Origin: Chachezhania antarctica
GTDB taxonomy: Bacteria; Pseudomonadota; Alphaproteobacteria; Rhodobacterales; Rhodobacteraceae
Assembly (NCBI RefSeq): GCF_003646465.1
Contig: NZ_QZEX01000001.1
Coordinates: forward strand, 434,001-498,000
Length of the DNA stretch: 64,000 nucleotides
Reading direction: 5' to 3'
A program made the translations under genes and the position numbers. Below the pieces are notes generated by a model, which saw only the letters and a list, made by a program, of their open reading frames with translations, was not told where the DNA came from and ran no database searches. Every line of letters begins with the position of its first letter. The stretch's first letter is position 1. Shown here piece after piece: positions 1 through 8,977 of this stretch.

Positions 1-311
1 TCCTCGACCAGCGTGTCGCCGATCTTGGGGTCGGCCATGTGCTGCTTGGCCTGCTCGACCGTGAACTCGGCCTGGTAGTTTTCCAGTTCCTCGTCCTCGA
101 CCACCGTGCGGACACGGGTAAAGGTCGCGCGGCCGGTCTTGCGGTCAATGGACACGCGAATGTCCATTTCCGCGCCGTAGCGGCTTTTCGCAGCCCGGGC
201 GAGGCTTTCTTCCATCGCCTCGACCACCAGTCCGGGGTCGATCATCTTCTCGCGCGCGACCGCCTCGGCGGTCTGCAGGAGTTCGAGCTGGTTTGCAGAA
301 GTGATGGCCAT
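1..311 (-). CDS. nusA: Transcription termination/antitermination protein NusA (N-terminal part, cut by window edge)
   Basis: This is the first 103 codons of NusA, the RNA polymerase-associated factor that acts in pausing, termination and antitermination. The protein opens with [20 protein letters not shown] and continues through [20 protein letters not shown], the hallmark of the NusA N-terminal domain that contacts polymerase. The ATG lies at 311-309, 12 bases after the rimP stop, so rimP-nusA form the usual operon, which in most bacteria continues to infB. The gene runs off the left edge, so its S1 and KH domains are not in view. The assignment is firm because of both sequence and neighbour. 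Confidence 0.95.
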   Translation of the reverse strand, partial: MAITSANQLELLQTAEAVAREKMIDPGLVVEAMEESLARAAKSRYGAEMDIRVSIDRKTGRATFTRVRTVVEDEELENYQAEFTVEQAKQHMADPKIGDTLVE

Positions 312-323
312 CAGCCTGTCTCC

Positions 324-917
324 TTACTCGGCCCCGTCGGCGCGCGCAGATGCGGCTTCGGGATCTTCCTCGACAATGTCGTCGAACTTGGTTTCATCCA
401 CTGCCGCGGCTTTGCGCTGCCGCAGCATTTCCTTGATCAGGTCGTCCGTCAGAACAAGCTTTGCATCCGAAAGCCAATCGAATTTCAGGCCAACGGTACC
501 TTCGTCGAGATTTATTAGCACCTCGTCGCCGTCGATCCCGGCCAGCATGCCCTTGAAGCGGCGGCGGCCGTCGATCAGTTCGGCGGTTTCGATCTTGGCT
601 TCATAGCCTTCGAACATGTCGAAATCCTTGAGCCGTGTCAGCGGCCGGTCGATGCCGGGGCTGGATACCTCCAGCGTGTAGGTATCGAGAATCGGGTCCT
701 CGACATCCAGCACGGCGCTCACGGCGTTCGAGATCTGGGCGCAATCGTCCACCTCGATGCCGCCCTGTGCGCGGTCGGCCATGATCTGCAATGTCGTGCT
801 CTTGCCCGACATCAGGCGGATGCGCACCAGTTCGAATCCCAGGTCCTCGATCACGGGCGAGATGATCTCGGCCAGGCGGCGGTCGATGGCGGCCTTTGCA
901 ATCAGTGTGCTGGTCAT
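324..917 (-). CDS. rimP: Ribosome maturation factor RimP
   Basis: RimP (197 aa) is a cytoplasmic assembly factor for the 30S ribosomal subunit. The N-terminal domain contains [19 protein letters not shown] (about residues 19-37). The family hallmark [12 protein letters not shown] follows at about 102-113, and then an SH3-like C-terminal domain with [19 protein letters not shown] 20-residue acidic tail is common in alphaproteobacteria. The gene is first in an operon with nusA. A TTGCAT-17-TATATG promoter-like sequence lies about 100 bases upstream. The start was chosen because no in-frame start lies closer to the conserved domain. Confidence 0.95.
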   Translation of the reverse strand: MTSTLIAKAAIDRRLAEIISPVIEDLGFELVRIRLMSGKSTTLQIMADRAQGGIEVDDCAQISNAVSAVLDVEDPILDTYTLEVSSPGIDRPLTRLKDFDMFEGYEAKIETAELIDGRRRFKGMLAGIDGDEVLINLDEGTVGLKFDWLSDAKLVLTDDLIKEMLRQRKAAAVDETKFDDIVEEDPEAASARADGAE

Positions 918-1018
918 GGGAAAAACTGCGGTCTCCGGACAAAAAAACGGGCGCGCGGCCCGTCGAAAATTCCGGTGGAGCCTCAGGCCCAGAGCCCGAC
1001 ACGCCGCTGATGAAGGGG

Positions 1019-1047
1019 CATATACGCCCCGTGTGGCTGAAATGCAA
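1019..1047 (-). promoter_or_regulatory. Putative sigma-70-type promoter of rimP-nusA
   Basis: On the minus strand TTGCAT and TATATG are separated by 17 bases, in the only gap (918-1086) between the methyltransferase gene and rimP. The spacing and the position about 100 bases upstream of rimP fit a housekeeping promoter. This is pattern matching only. Confidence 0.4.
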
Positions 1048-1086
1048 GGGGGCTAGCGTCAGCCGCAGGAGCAACGGGACCTGACC

Positions 1087-1707
1087 CTAGATCGGCCGCT
1101 TCCCGATCAAGAAAATCGCGCCGCCTTCGGGCTGGAAGCGTTCGACGATCTCGAAACCGACGGCCTCGATCTCGGCGATAAGCTCGTCCTGGGTCATCGG
1201 ACTCAGCCGCGGCATCAGGCCGGTCACGTTGGCGAAGCCCGACATCAGCTTCAGCCCGATGTTCAGCTTGGGCAGGCAGATCGTCGAGGACGCGAACACC
1301 CCGCCGGGCCTTGTCAGGCGATAGCTTTCGGCGATGGCGCCTTTCCAGTCGGCCACGAGATGCAGGATGTTCAGCGCAAGCACGGCATCGAAGGGGCCTT
1401 CAAGCTGCGACAGGTCTTCGACAGCGGCCTGTTCGAACGTTGCGTTATCGATCTCCTGTTCGGCGGCGTTGTTCTTCGCAATCTGCACCATGCGGCGCGA
1501 ATAGTCGGTGCCCAGAATATGACGAACGTAGGGTGCATGGGACAGTGCCGTCAGGCCCGAACCGCAGCCATATTCCAGAACATCCGAATCGGTGGTGAGA
1601 TAAACGCGCGTCAGCTCAAGCTTGACCTGGTACGCATCTTCGTCCGCAACTGGCTGGCTGGCATAGGATTTGGAAAAGAAGTCCCAGAAAACGCGTCCGA
1701 CGGCCAC
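1087..1707 (-). CDS. Class I SAM-dependent methyltransferase
   Basis: A 206-residue Rossmann-fold methyltransferase of the small Methyltransf_11/25 type. Motif I is VLEYGCGSGLTAL (about residues 43-55) and the acidic loop that binds the ribose of SAM is ILGTDYS. FDAVLALNILHLV (about 105-117) is motif IV, and RPGGVF follows. The substrate cannot be deduced; similar proteins are annotated only as class I methyltransferases. It lies alone between rimP and the solute-binding protein gene, with its own short upstream gap. There are no membrane segments and no signal peptide. Confidence 0.8.
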   Translation of the reverse strand: MAVGRVFWDFFSKSYASQPVADEDAYQVKLELTRVYLTTDSDVLEYGCGSGLTALSHAPYVRHILGTDYSRRMVQIAKNNAAEQEIDNATFEQAAVEDLSQLEGPFDAVLALNILHLVADWKGAIAESYRLTRPGGVFASSTICLPKLNIGLKLMSGFANVTGLMPRLSPMTQDELIAEIEAVGFEIVERFQPEGGAIFLIGKRPI

Positions 1708-1758
1708 GGGTGAATACTCGCCTAGTGAATGTAAAAGGGTTCAAAACCTCGCCTTCGA

Positions 1759-2604
1759 CTAGACGAGCCACCAGCGTTCCGCAAGCCGCAGATCGTCCAT
1801 AGGGCCGCGGGTCCCTACGCGTGCAGGGATGCCGACCGTCCGCCGGGCGGCAATCTGGCCGTGAAGCTGGGCAGGAAGTTTCGCCAGATCGTCGTTCAGC
1901 ATCAGATCGCCGGGCCGTTCGGCCACGTCGACATGACCACCGGCCAGCGCCTCGGCCCGGACCATGGCATCCGGCACGACGACGCATTCCACCATGTCGG
2001 CCCAGCCGGCCTGACCGTCCTTGTAATGCCGCTCCAGCCGCCGGCCCAGGAAATGCCGCCCCGGGCGGGCCGACAGGGTCTGGTACAACCCGGTGCCGTT
2101 CCAGCTTTCGGGGTCATCGACGCCCGTGCCACCCGACGATACGATCAGTTCCGGATCGGCCAGCCGGAAGGGAAGGTTCGGGTCGGGCGCATCAAGCACC
2201 AGCCGCAGCCGGTCGCGCGACACCGCCGCGATATCCCGCAGGCCGGTCATCCCGGCATTGCTCAGCGAGCCCGCGGCATCTTCGGCCATCAGCCGGGTGC
2301 CGTCGTGGAAGGTCACGCCCTGCCGCAACCGGATGTCCCAGACCACGGCATCGGCATCGCTTTCCCACCCGGTCGCCAGTTCACTGCGCAGCACGCCATC
2401 GGGGCCGATTTCCGCGAGCGTATCGAAGACAGCCGCTCGCGCCACGGGCAGCACATCACCATCGGGCCGGGCCAGCGCAATCCGCAGCCGTCCGCCACGC
2501 CGGGGGGTTCCGGCAGATGCCATGCCTGTTGCCGCCAGCAAGGCCGCCGCGGCACCCGAGGCGACAAGCGCCCGTCGGTCCAGCCGTGTCGCCCGCCCGC
2601 TCAT
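1759..2604 (-). CDS. Shortened family 5 extracellular solute-binding-like protein
   Basis: A 281-residue exported protein. Residues 1-31 are a signal peptide with adjacent arginines (LDRRALVAS), weakly Tat-like, followed by an Ala-rich stretch ending ASA. The mature part contains signatures of peptide/nickel-type family 5 binding proteins: LRIALA, FDTLAEIGPDGVLRSELATGW, and IRLRQGVTFHDGTRLMAEDAA (about 85-105). Usual members have about 500 residues, so the C-terminal half is missing or reduced. No permease or ATPase gene is nearby, so ABC import is doubtful. The ATG overlaps the pip stop codon (ATGA), which suggests translational coupling with pip. The function is inferred only from the N-terminal similarity. 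Confidence 0.65.
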   Translation of the reverse strand: MSGRATRLDRRALVASGAAAALLAATGMASAGTPRRGGRLRIALARPDGDVLPVARAAVFDTLAEIGPDGVLRSELATGWESDADAVVWDIRLRQGVTFHDGTRLMAEDAAGSLSNAGMTGLRDIAAVSRDRLRLVLDAPDPNLPFRLADPELIVSSGGTGVDDPESWNGTGLYQTLSARPGRHFLGRRLERHYKDGQAGWADMVECVVVPDAMVRAEALAGGHVDVAERPGDLMLNDDLAKLPAQLHGQIAARRTVGIPARVGTRGPMDDLRLAERWWLV

Positions 2605-3581
2605 GATTGCGATTCCCGTGCCAGCCGGTCCATCACGCGCACCAGTTCGGCGCTGATCCCGGGTTCGGAAAGAGCATGGCCCGCATTGCGAACCAGCGTC
2701 AGGTCGCCCTTCGGCCAGCGCTGGCACAGCTCCCACGCCGAATAGGGCGGGCAGATCATGTCATATCTCCCCTGCACCACGTCGCCGGGAATGTCGGCCA
2801 GCCGGTCCATCCGGTCGAAGATCGCCTGACCTTCGCCCAGAAATCCGTGATGGGTGAAATAGTGATTCTCGAGCCGCGCGAAGGCCCGCGCGTAGTCTCC
2901 CGGGCTTTCACCGGAATTGCCCGACGAATGGATCGACGCCAGCGCGTTTTCCCATGCCGCCCAGATCCGGGCGAATCGGGTCTCCTCGGCCCGGTCGCCG
3001 GAAAACAGCCGCCGGTGATAGGCCGCGATCAGGTCGTCGTGTTCTTCCAGCGGGATCGGCGCGGTGAAGCGCGCCCATGTCTCGGGCCAGAACTTGCCTG
3101 CACCGCCGCCATAGAACCAGTCGAGCTCAGGCTGCGTCATCAGGAACACGCCGCGCAGGATCAGATGAAGGACATGTTCGGGGTGGGTCTGCGCATAGAC
3201 CAGCGACAGCGTCGCCCCCCAGCTGCCGCCGAAGACGTACCAGCTGTCGATGCCCAGCGTTTCGCGAATCAGCTCGATATCGGCGACGAGGTGCCAGGTC
3301 GTGTTGTTCTCGACCTCCGCATGGGGGCGCGAACGCCCGCAGCCGCGCTGGTCGAACAGGATGATCCGGTAGTGCTTCGCGTTGAAATAGCGCCGCATCG
3401 CCGGGCTGCAGCCGCCTCCGGGCCCGCCATGCAACACCACGACGGGCTGTCCTTCGGGGTTGCCGCATTGCTCGACATAGATCCGGTGACCATCGCCCAC
3501 GTCCAGCATACGCTGGTCGAACGGCTCGACCGGCGGGTAGAGATACTGAACTGCGCGCTTTTCGTCCGGGATTTTATCCAT
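2601..3581 (-). CDS. pip: Proline iminopeptidase
   Basis: An alpha/beta-hydrolase of peptidase family S33 (326 aa) that removes N-terminal proline from peptides in the cytoplasm. The start [17 protein letters not shown] is typical. The oxyanion region is [13 protein letters not shown]. The nucleophile elbow is [10 protein letters not shown] (about residues 107-116), and [11 protein letters not shown] and [10 protein letters not shown] supply the Asp and His of the triad. The length matches the family. An in-frame upstream extension would overlap ubiG and has no family similarity, so 3581 was chosen. The gene diverges from ubiG across a 49-base gap and is coupled to the following binding-protein-like gene by an ATGA overlap. 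Confidence 0.93.
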   Translation of the reverse strand: MDKIPDEKRAVQYLYPPVEPFDQRMLDVGDGHRIYVEQCGNPEGQPVVVLHGGPGGGCSPAMRRYFNAKHYRIILFDQRGCGRSRPHAEVENNTTWHLVADIELIRETLGIDSWYVFGGSWGATLSLVYAQTHPEHVLHLILRGVFLMTQPELDWFYGGGAGKFWPETWARFTAPIPLEEHDDLIAAYHRRLFSGDRAEETRFARIWAAWENALASIHSSGNSGESPGDYARAFARLENHYFTHHGFLGEGQAIFDRMDRLADIPGDVVQGRYDMICPPYSAWELCQRWPKGDLTLVRNAGHALSEPGISAELVRVMDRLARESQS

Positions 3582-3630
3582 CGGTGACCTATATAGACGT
3601 GCAAACGATAAAGCGCACGAGGCATCCGGA

Positions 3631-4380
3631 ATGCAAGCCGCAGAGACCAGTATTGATACGAATGAAGTGGCAAAATTCGAGGCGATGGCCGCCGAATGGT
3701 GGGATCCGACAGGGAAATTCAAGCCGCTGCACATGATGAACCCGTGCCGGCTGGGCTATATCACCGCCCAGATCGCGGCGGAATTCGACCGCGATCTTGC
3801 CGCCCCGAAACCCTTCGCGGGCTTGCGGATATTGGACATCGGCTGCGGCGGCGGCTTGCTGTCGGAACCGATGGCGCGCCTTGGGGCAATCGTCGTGGGG
3901 GCCGATGCGGCGGAACGCAACATTCCCGTGGCTCAGATCCATGCCGAGCAATCGGGGCTGGAGATCGATTATCGACACACCACGGCCGAGGATATCGCCG
4001 CGGGGGGCGAGACATTCGATGCCGTGCTGAACATGGAGGTCGTGGAGCACGTGGCCAACCCGCAGGCGTTCCTGTCGACCTGTTCGGCCCTTCTGAAGCC
4101 GGGTGGTCTGCACATCTGTTCGACCATCAACCGGAACCCGAAAAGCTGGGCCATGGCGATCTTCGGGGCCGAGCACGTGATGCGCTGGTTGCCCAAGGGC
4201 ACGCATGACTGGTCGAAATTCATCACTCCGGACGAGCTTTACGCCTTGCTGGAAGGCGCGGGGTTGGAGCCGGTGGACCGCAAGGGATTCGTCTTCAATC
4301 CGCTGGGCTGGTCGTGGTCGATCTCGGACCGGGACCTGTCGGTGAACTATGTCACGGCCGCGACGAAGTCAGACGCCTGA
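3631..4380 (+). CDS. ubiG: Bifunctional 2-polyprenyl-6-hydroxyphenol methylase / 3-demethylubiquinol 3-O-methyltransferase UbiG
   Basis: UbiG (249 aa) performs both O-methylations of ubiquinone biosynthesis. The N-terminus [20 protein letters not shown] and the following LHMMNPCRL are diagnostic. SAM motif I is [19 protein letters not shown] (about residues 69-87). [13 protein letters not shown] is motif IV, and [17 protein letters not shown] precedes the C-terminal end. It stands alone, divergent from pip and convergent with the marR-like gene, with a strong hairpin at 4411-4432 beyond its stop. Confidence 0.95.
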   Translation: MQAAETSIDTNEVAKFEAMAAEWWDPTGKFKPLHMMNPCRLGYITAQIAAEFDRDLAAPKPFAGLRILDIGCGGGLLSEPMARLGAIVVGADAAERNIPVAQIHAEQSGLEIDYRHTTAEDIAAGGETFDAVLNMEVVEHVANPQAFLSTCSALLKPGGLHICSTINRNPKSWAMAIFGAEHVMRWLPKGTHDWSKFITPDELYALLEGAGLEPVDRKGFVFNPLGWSWSISDRDLSVNYVTAATKSDA

Positions 4381-4410
4381 ATTCCGAGCGCAAACGGACG
4401 TTCGCGCCCT

Positions 4411-4432
4411 CCCGGATCGCTTGCGATCCGGG
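4411..4432. terminator. Hairpin between convergent ubiG and marR-like gene
   Basis: Perfect 10-base inverted repeat CCCGGATCGC / GCGATCCGGG with a 2-base loop between two convergent genes (stops at 4380 and 4441). It is symmetric and lacks a clear T-run on either strand, so it may be a bidirectional RNA end-stabilising structure rather than a classical intrinsic terminator. Confidence 0.55.
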
Positions 4433-4440
4433 CCCCAACA

Positions 4441-4914
4441 TCACCCGTCATTCTCCAACCTGACCCGCAACTCCCGCAGGATCGGCAGCAGCTTCCGCAT
4501 CTCGTCCCCGCCCATGTCCGCCATCATCCGCCGGATCAGCGGCGTGATCGCCTGGATCGCCGCGTCCCGCGCCTGCTTCCCCGAAGGCGAAATCGCCACC
4601 AGCTTCCGTCGGGCATCGTCCCAGTCGGGCCGGACATGGATCTGCCCCGCCCATTCCAGCTTGGCCAGCGTGTTCGACATCGCCCCGCGCGTCACATGGA
4701 ACGTGTCGGCCAGCTGCGCCGGTGTCCGCTCCTGCCCGACATAGGCCAGGTGGTTCAGGACCGAGAAATGCGACAGCTCCATCCCCTTCGGCAACACGCG
4801 GGAGAGCCGGTTGCGCAGCATCTGCTCGGTCGCCAGGATCTCGCTGAAAAACGTCACGGCGAGCGCATGGACATCGGCGTTGGTCTTGTCCGGGCTGGAG
4901 GGATCGGCGCTCAC
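4441..4914 (-). CDS. MarR-family transcriptional regulator
   Basis: A 157-residue winged-helix regulator. ALAVTFFSEILATEQMLRNRLSR is the dimerisation helix. The HTH is ERTPAQLADTFHVTRGAMSNTLAKLEWAG (about residues 59-87), and the wing WDDARRKLVAISPSGKQ is typical of MarR. The start is the GTG at 4914, preceded by GGAGGT at 11 bases; it gives the usual family length, and the next in-frame Met (MLRN) would remove the first helix. It is last in the comF-grxC-nitrilase-marR run, 7 bases after the nitrilase gene. Ligand and targets are unknown; local regulation of the operon is possible. Confidence 0.85.
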   Translation of the reverse strand: MSADPSSPDKTNADVHALAVTFFSEILATEQMLRNRLSRVLPKGMELSHFSVLNHLAYVGQERTPAQLADTFHVTRGAMSNTLAKLEWAGQIHVRPDWDDARRKLVAISPSGKQARDAAIQAITPLIRRMMADMGGDEMRKLLPILRELRVRLENDG

Positions 4915-4921
4915 GGTGGGA

Positions 4922-5758
4922 TCACACCTCCGGGTCGGCAAAGGGCCGCGCGTTGGCAAGCGACGGCACACGCCCCCGCGCCGAATCGACCGCGTCCAGA
5001 TCCATCTCGAAGACCAGCGGCCCCGTATCGGTGCCGCCATCGACCAGCACTTCACCCCACGGTGCCACGGCCATGGAATGCCCATGGGTCGATCGCTGCT
5101 TGCCGCGCGTCGCGTCATGCGTGCCGGTCTGGGCCGGGGCCAGCACGAAACATCCCGTCTCGATCGCCCGGGCGCGTAGCAGAGTTTCCCAATGCGCCTT
5201 GCCCGTCACCGGCGAAAACGCCGCCGGCACCGTCAGGATTCGCGCGCCGGCCTCGGCCAGCGCAAGGTAGAGCCGCGGGAACCGGATATCGTAGCAGATA
5301 GACAGGCCCACGCGCCCGAAATCGGTATCGGCCACCACCGCACGGTCCCCCGGACGGTAGCCCGCCGATTCGCGGTAGGTTTCCTCGGGGCTGACCTCCA
5401 CGTCGAACATGTGGATCTTGTCATAGCGCGCGACGATATCGCCCCCCGGGCCTATCAGGAAGGACCGGTTGGCAAAGCGCCCGTCCGCGTCGTCGGTCTT
5501 CACCGCCAGGGACCCGATCAGCAGCCAGACGCCCAACTCCTTCGCCTGCGCGCGGAAGGCGGGAAGGCTTTCATCCTCCTCCTCGCGGCGCAGGACCTCC
5601 TTCTGCCGGGTGCGGCTGGCCGAGACACAGTTCGTCACTTCGGGCGTCAGGATGAATTCGGCGCCCTCGGCCGCCGCATCGGCAATGAAGCCCTGCGTGA
5701 CGGCGAGGTTGGCCGCGGGATCGTCGCTTGCGGTGATCTGGATCAGCGCCGCCTTCAT
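4922..5758 (-). CDS. Carbon-nitrogen hydrolase (nitrilase superfamily, Nit1/omega-amidase-like)
   Basis: A 278-residue cytoplasmic C-N hydrolase. The Glu-Lys-Cys triad is visible: FILTPEVTN (Glu about 39), RYDKIHMFDV (Lys about 113) and LSICYDIRFPRLY (Cys about 155). YDKIHMFDVEV with CYDIRFP matches the Nit1/NitFhit branch, whose members remove deaminated glutathione or act as omega-amidases. It lies 4 bases downstream of grxC, and the pairing of a glutathione-dependent redoxin with a possible deaminated-glutathione amidase is suggestive. The exact substrate is inferred. Confidence 0.88.
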   Translation of the reverse strand: MKAALIQITASDDPAANLAVTQGFIADAAAEGAEFILTPEVTNCVSASRTRQKEVLRREEEDESLPAFRAQAKELGVWLLIGSLAVKTDDADGRFANRSFLIGPGGDIVARYDKIHMFDVEVSPEETYRESAGYRPGDRAVVADTDFGRVGLSICYDIRFPRLYLALAEAGARILTVPAAFSPVTGKAHWETLLRARAIETGCFVLAPAQTGTHDATRGKQRSTHGHSMAVAPWGEVLVDGGTDTGPLVFEMDLDAVDSARGRVPSLANARPFADPEV

Positions 5759-5762
5759 CGGA

Positions 5763-6023
5763 TCATTCCATCGCCAGCATCGGGTCGAGCTTGCCCGACC
5801 GTTCCAGCGCCATCAGGTCGTCGCAGCCGCCGACATGGACGTCGCCGATGAAGATCTGCGGCATGGTCTGCCCGCCATGGGACCGGTTGACCATCTCGGA
5901 CTTCTTCGACGGGTCTTCCCAGACGTCGTATTCGGCGAATTCCACGCCCTTGGAGCTTAAGAGCCGCTTGGCGGCATCGCAAAACCCGCAAAGGGGTCTG
6001 GTGTAGATTTCGACAGCCGGCAT
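5763..6023 (-). CDS. grxC: Glutaredoxin 3
   Basis: Class I glutaredoxin of 86 residues, a glutathione-dependent disulfide reductase. VEIYTRPLCGFCDAAKRLL carries the dithiol CxxC site as CGFC (residues 12-15) in place of the more common CPYC. The cis-Pro loop is TMPQIFIGDVHVGGCDDL, followed by the usual helix ALERSGKL. The length is that of GrxC. It lies 63 bases after comF and 4 bases before the nitrilase gene, on one probable transcript. Confidence 0.93.
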   Translation of the reverse strand: MPAVEIYTRPLCGFCDAAKRLLSSKGVEFAEYDVWEDPSKKSEMVNRSHGGQTMPQIFIGDVHVGGCDDLMALERSGKLDPMLAME

Positions 6024-6086
6024 GTGGGCCTCCGGACTTGCGCTGGGGCCTGACGCGGCCGCAGCTGTGTGAATGGCCCCACCAAC

Positions 6087-6836
6087 CTAGGGAGTTTTGG
6101 CCACGCGCGCCAGCGCCAGCACCCGCACTTCGGCGGCACCAGCGGACATCGCCGCGTCCGTCGCCGCGGCAAAGGTCGCGCCCGAGGTCATGACGTCGTC
6201 GATCAGCACCACGACCCGACCATGCGCCGAGCGTTTGGGATGCGCGCGGATGGCATCGTTCAGCGTCTGGAACCGTTCGGTGGCTGTCTTGCCATCCAGC
6301 GACTGTGTCGCCCGCGCCCGCTGCAGCAGATCGGGGCAATGCTCCAGCCCCGTCTGCCGGGCCAGCGCCCGGGCAATCAGGGCCGACTGGTTGTAGCGCC
6401 GCTTCAGCATCCGGCGCCAATGCAGCGGGATGGGGACCAGAAGCGGGTCGCCCTCAAGCACCGGCCCGGCAGCGCGGGCCATCCACGCGGCGGCGGGGCG
6501 GGCGATTTCGGTCCGGTCGCCGTGCTTCAGCGCCATGACAAGAGACCGGGCACGCCCGTCATAAAGCAACGCCGCGCGACCGTCCGACCAGGGGCGCGGG
6601 CGGGCAAGGCAATCGTCGCAGTCGATCCGCTCTCCATCATTTTCGCCGGGGACGGGCAGGCCGCAGCTGTCGCAGACCGTGCCGCCGATGAAGGGCGTGT
6701 CGGCCCAGCAGCCGGCGCAAAGGCCGAACTCGATGTCCACCAGCCCGCCGCAGGAAATGCAGCGTGGCGGGTAGATCAGTGTCAGCACCGTTTGAACCGG
6801 CGCGCGCAAATGGTTACCTAGCGCCCATGCAGCCAT
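6087..6836 (-). CDS. comF: ComF-family phosphoribosyltransferase-like protein
   Basis: A ComF family protein (249 aa from this start) related to the DNA-uptake protein ComFC. The N-terminus has an IYPPRCISCGG zinc ribbon with two further Cys pairs (CAGCW and CDSCGLPV, then CDDC). The C-terminal PRTase fold contains LVPIPLHWRRMLKRRYNQSALIARALA and the PRPP loop VVVLIDDVMTSGAT (about residues 207-220). The true start is uncertain: ATG 6836 overlaps the divergent methyltransferase start by 10 bases, an upstream ATG exists at 6872, and TTG or GTG starts exist closer to the zinc ribbon. It heads the comF-grxC-nitrilase-marR operon. Competence itself is not implied. Confidence 0.85.
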   Translation of the reverse strand: MAAWALGNHLRAPVQTVLTLIYPPRCISCGGLVDIEFGLCAGCWADTPFIGGTVCDSCGLPVPGENDGERIDCDDCLARPRPWSDGRAALLYDGRARSLVMALKHGDRTEIARPAAAWMARAAGPVLEGDPLLVPIPLHWRRMLKRRYNQSALIARALARQTGLEHCPDLLQRARATQSLDGKTATERFQTLNDAIRAHPKRSAHGRVVVLIDDVMTSGATFAAATDAAMSAGAAEVRVLALARVAKTP

Positions 6837-7654
6837 CGTCAGACATCCCCACACTTTTCGACCGAACCGCACTGGACGCGCGCCGGACCCGCATCCGCGA
6901 CGACGCGCTATTCCTGCATCGCATCGCCCGCGACGAGGTCGAGGATCGCCTCGACGTGGTTAACAGAACCTTTACGGCGCCCGTGGTCGTGAGCCCGGTG
7001 CCCGACCTGTGGCAGGATCTGCTGCCCGGCACCCGCGTGATCGCGGATGGCGACGTTCTGGATCTGGAAGAACAAAGCCACGATCTGGTGATCCACGCCA
7101 TGGCGCTGCACTGGGCAAACGATCCGGTGGGCCAGATCATCCAGTGCCGCCGAGCGCTGAAGCCCGACGGGCTGTTCCTGAGCCTCGCCTTCGGCGGGCG
7201 CACGCTGCACGAATTGCGCACCGCGCTCGCGCAGGCCGAAACGCAGGTGACGGGCGGCCTGTCGCCCCGCGTGGCGCCAATGGCCGAGATCCGGGACATG
7301 GGCGCCCTTCTGCAACGGGCCGGGCTGGCGCTTCCGGTGGCTGACGTCGTGCCGCTGACCGCCGATTACCGCGACATCTTCCACCTGATGCAGGATCTGC
7401 GCGCGATGGGGGAAGGCAACGCTTTGACCGACCGTCTGCGCCATCCGACGCGGCGCAGCGTCTTTGCCGCGGCGCAGGCGATCTATGCCGAAACGCACGG
7501 CCGCCCCGACGGACGCATCCCGGCCACGTTCGAGATCATCTGCCTGACGGCCTGGGCACCCGATGCCAGCCAGCCGCAGCCCTTGCGGCCGGGTTCAGCC
7601 GCGAACCGTCTGGCAGATGCGCTGAAGACCGACGAATTCAAGCTGCCCGACTGA
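6827..7654 (+). CDS. Class I SAM-dependent methyltransferase-like protein of the BioC/NDUFAF5 type
   Basis: A 275-residue protein. The opening LFDRTALDARRTRIR and FLHRIARDEVEDRLDVVNRTF resembles the alphaproteobacterial/mitochondrial NDUFAF5 group. SHDLVIHAMALHWANDPVGQI (about residues 84-104) is motif IV of BioC-like enzymes, and RALKPDGLFL follows. Motif I is poorly conserved (VVVSPVPDLWQDLL in place of a glycine-rich loop), so SAM binding may be altered. NDUFAF5 hydroxylates or methylates a complex I arginine in mitochondria; the bacterial role is not established. It diverges from comF with overlapping start regions. Confidence 0.75.
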   Translation: MQPSSDIPTLFDRTALDARRTRIRDDALFLHRIARDEVEDRLDVVNRTFTAPVVVSPVPDLWQDLLPGTRVIADGDVLDLEEQSHDLVIHAMALHWANDPVGQIIQCRRALKPDGLFLSLAFGGRTLHELRTALAQAETQVTGGLSPRVAPMAEIRDMGALLQRAGLALPVADVVPLTADYRDIFHLMQDLRAMGEGNALTDRLRHPTRRSVFAAAQAIYAETHGRPDGRIPATFEIICLTAWAPDASQPQPLRPGSAANRLADALKTDEFKLPD

Positions 7655-7731
7655 ATGCCGCAGGGCAGGGGCAGGCGATTGACGCGCCCCCCCGCTCCGC
7701 TATCTGCACCCGGACCGAAATCAGGACACCG

Positions 7732-8781
7732 ATGATGCTCGAAACGACACCCGCCCGCCCGGATCACGCCCCCGCCGACCATCCCGCCGTTGCGACGGAA
7801 AAGATCGGCGTTCTGCTGGCCAATCTCGGCACGCCGGACGCAACGGATTACTGGTCGATGCGGCGTTACCTGAACGAATTCCTGTCCGATCCGCGCGTTG
7901 TCGACTACCCGCGCTGGCTGTGGCAGCCGCTCTTGCAGCTGGTGATCCTGACAAAGCGCCCGTTTTCCAGCGGCGCGGCCTACAAGACGATCTGGAACAA
8001 CGAAAAGAACGAAAGCCCGCTGCTGACCATCACCCGCGACCAGACCGCGGCCATCGCCGACAAGCTGGAAGCGCGGTTCGGCGACGGGGTCATGGTCGAT
8101 TTCTGCATGCGCTATGGCAATCCGTCGACGCCTTCGAAAGTGCAAGCCATGATCGACGCCGGCTGCCGCAGGATCCTGTTCTTCCCGCTGTATCCGCACT
8201 ATGCCGGCGCCACGACGGCCACGGCGAACGATCAGTTCTTCCGTGCGCTGACCGAGGGCCGCTGGCAACCGGCGACGCGCACGGTGCCGCCCTACTACGA
8301 CGATCCGGATTACATCGAGGCGCTGGCCCAGTCGGTCGAGCGGACCTATCCCGACACGAAACCCGATGTTCTGGTCTGCTCCTATCACGGGCTGCCGCAG
8401 CGCTACCTGATGGAGGGCGACCCCTATCATTGCCAGTGCCACAAGACGACGCGGCTTCTGCGGGAGAAGCTGGGCTGGGCCGAGGGCGAAGTGATCACCA
8501 CGTTCCAGTCGCGTTTCGGTCGCGAGGAATGGCTGCAGCCCTACACGGTGGAGGAAGTCGCGCGGTTGGCCGAGGCGGGGAAGAAAACCATCGCCGTCTG
8601 CGCGCCCGCGTTTTCGGCCGACTGCATCGAGACGCTGGAAGAGATCAACGAAGAGATCCGTCATTCCTTCGAAGAGGCGGGTGGCGAAAGCTTCACCTAC
8701 ATTCCCTGCCTGAACGACGATCCGGCCCACATCGCGGCGCTGACGGCGGCGATCGAACGGAACCTGTCAGGCTGGGTCTGA
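7732..8781 (+). CDS. hemH: Ferrochelatase (protoheme ferro-lyase)
   Basis: Ferrochelatase (349 aa) inserts Fe2+ into protoporphyrin IX, the last step of protoheme synthesis. KIGVLLANLGTPDATDYWSMRRYL is the N-terminal signature. The metal-site His lies in VLVCSYHGLPQRYL (about residue 224) and the catalytic Glu in FSADCIETLEEI (about 300). YHCQCHKTTRLL and FQSRFGREEWLQPYT are typical of the proteobacterial enzyme. An AGGAC sequence precedes the start. The first 23 residues look like a non-conserved extension. It is monocistronic and followed by a repeat element that separates it from the convergent 60-residue protein gene. Confidence 0.96.
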   Translation: MMLETTPARPDHAPADHPAVATEKIGVLLANLGTPDATDYWSMRRYLNEFLSDPRVVDYPRWLWQPLLQLVILTKRPFSSGAAYKTIWNNEKNESPLLTITRDQTAAIADKLEARFGDGVMVDFCMRYGNPSTPSKVQAMIDAGCRRILFFPLYPHYAGATTATANDQFFRALTEGRWQPATRTVPPYYDDPDYIEALAQSVERTYPDTKPDVLVCSYHGLPQRYLMEGDPYHCQCHKTTRLLREKLGWAEGEVITTFQSRFGREEWLQPYTVEEVARLAEAGKKTIAVCAPAFSADCIETLEEINEEIRHSFEEAGGESFTYIPCLNDDPAHIAALTAAIERNLSGWV

Positions 8782-8810
8782 CCGAGGTGGCAAAGACATG
8801 CGTCGACCGG

Positions 8811-8936
8811 GCAGGGGGGCTCTGCCCCCGCCCGAGCCTGCGGCTCGGACTCCCCCGGAGTACTTCGAAAGAGAAGAAAACAAGGTGACACCGGGCGTCT
8901 TCTCTTTCGAAATACTCCCGCCGGAGGCATCCGACA
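8811..8936. repeat. Dispersed intergenic hairpin repeat, copy 1
   Basis: Composite inverted-repeat element. A GGGGGCTCTGCCCCC-type hairpin is followed by GAGCCTGCGGCTC. Then come two opposed copies of the core GGAGTAyTTCGAAAGAGAAGA (8857-8877 and 8898-8918), 21 bases each with one mismatch. It lies between convergent hemH and the small membrane-protein gene. The same core recurs at 35744, 51656, 58550 and 61821. Confidence 0.8.
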
Positions 8937-8977
8937 GAAACGCCGGGCGTGCCGGGTGACCAAAAGGTCTGGCGCAT

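Noticed and set aside
8811-8936. Repeat copy 1 as a CRISPR array or insertion sequence
   Set aside because: No regular spacers, no transposase and no target-site duplication were seen.
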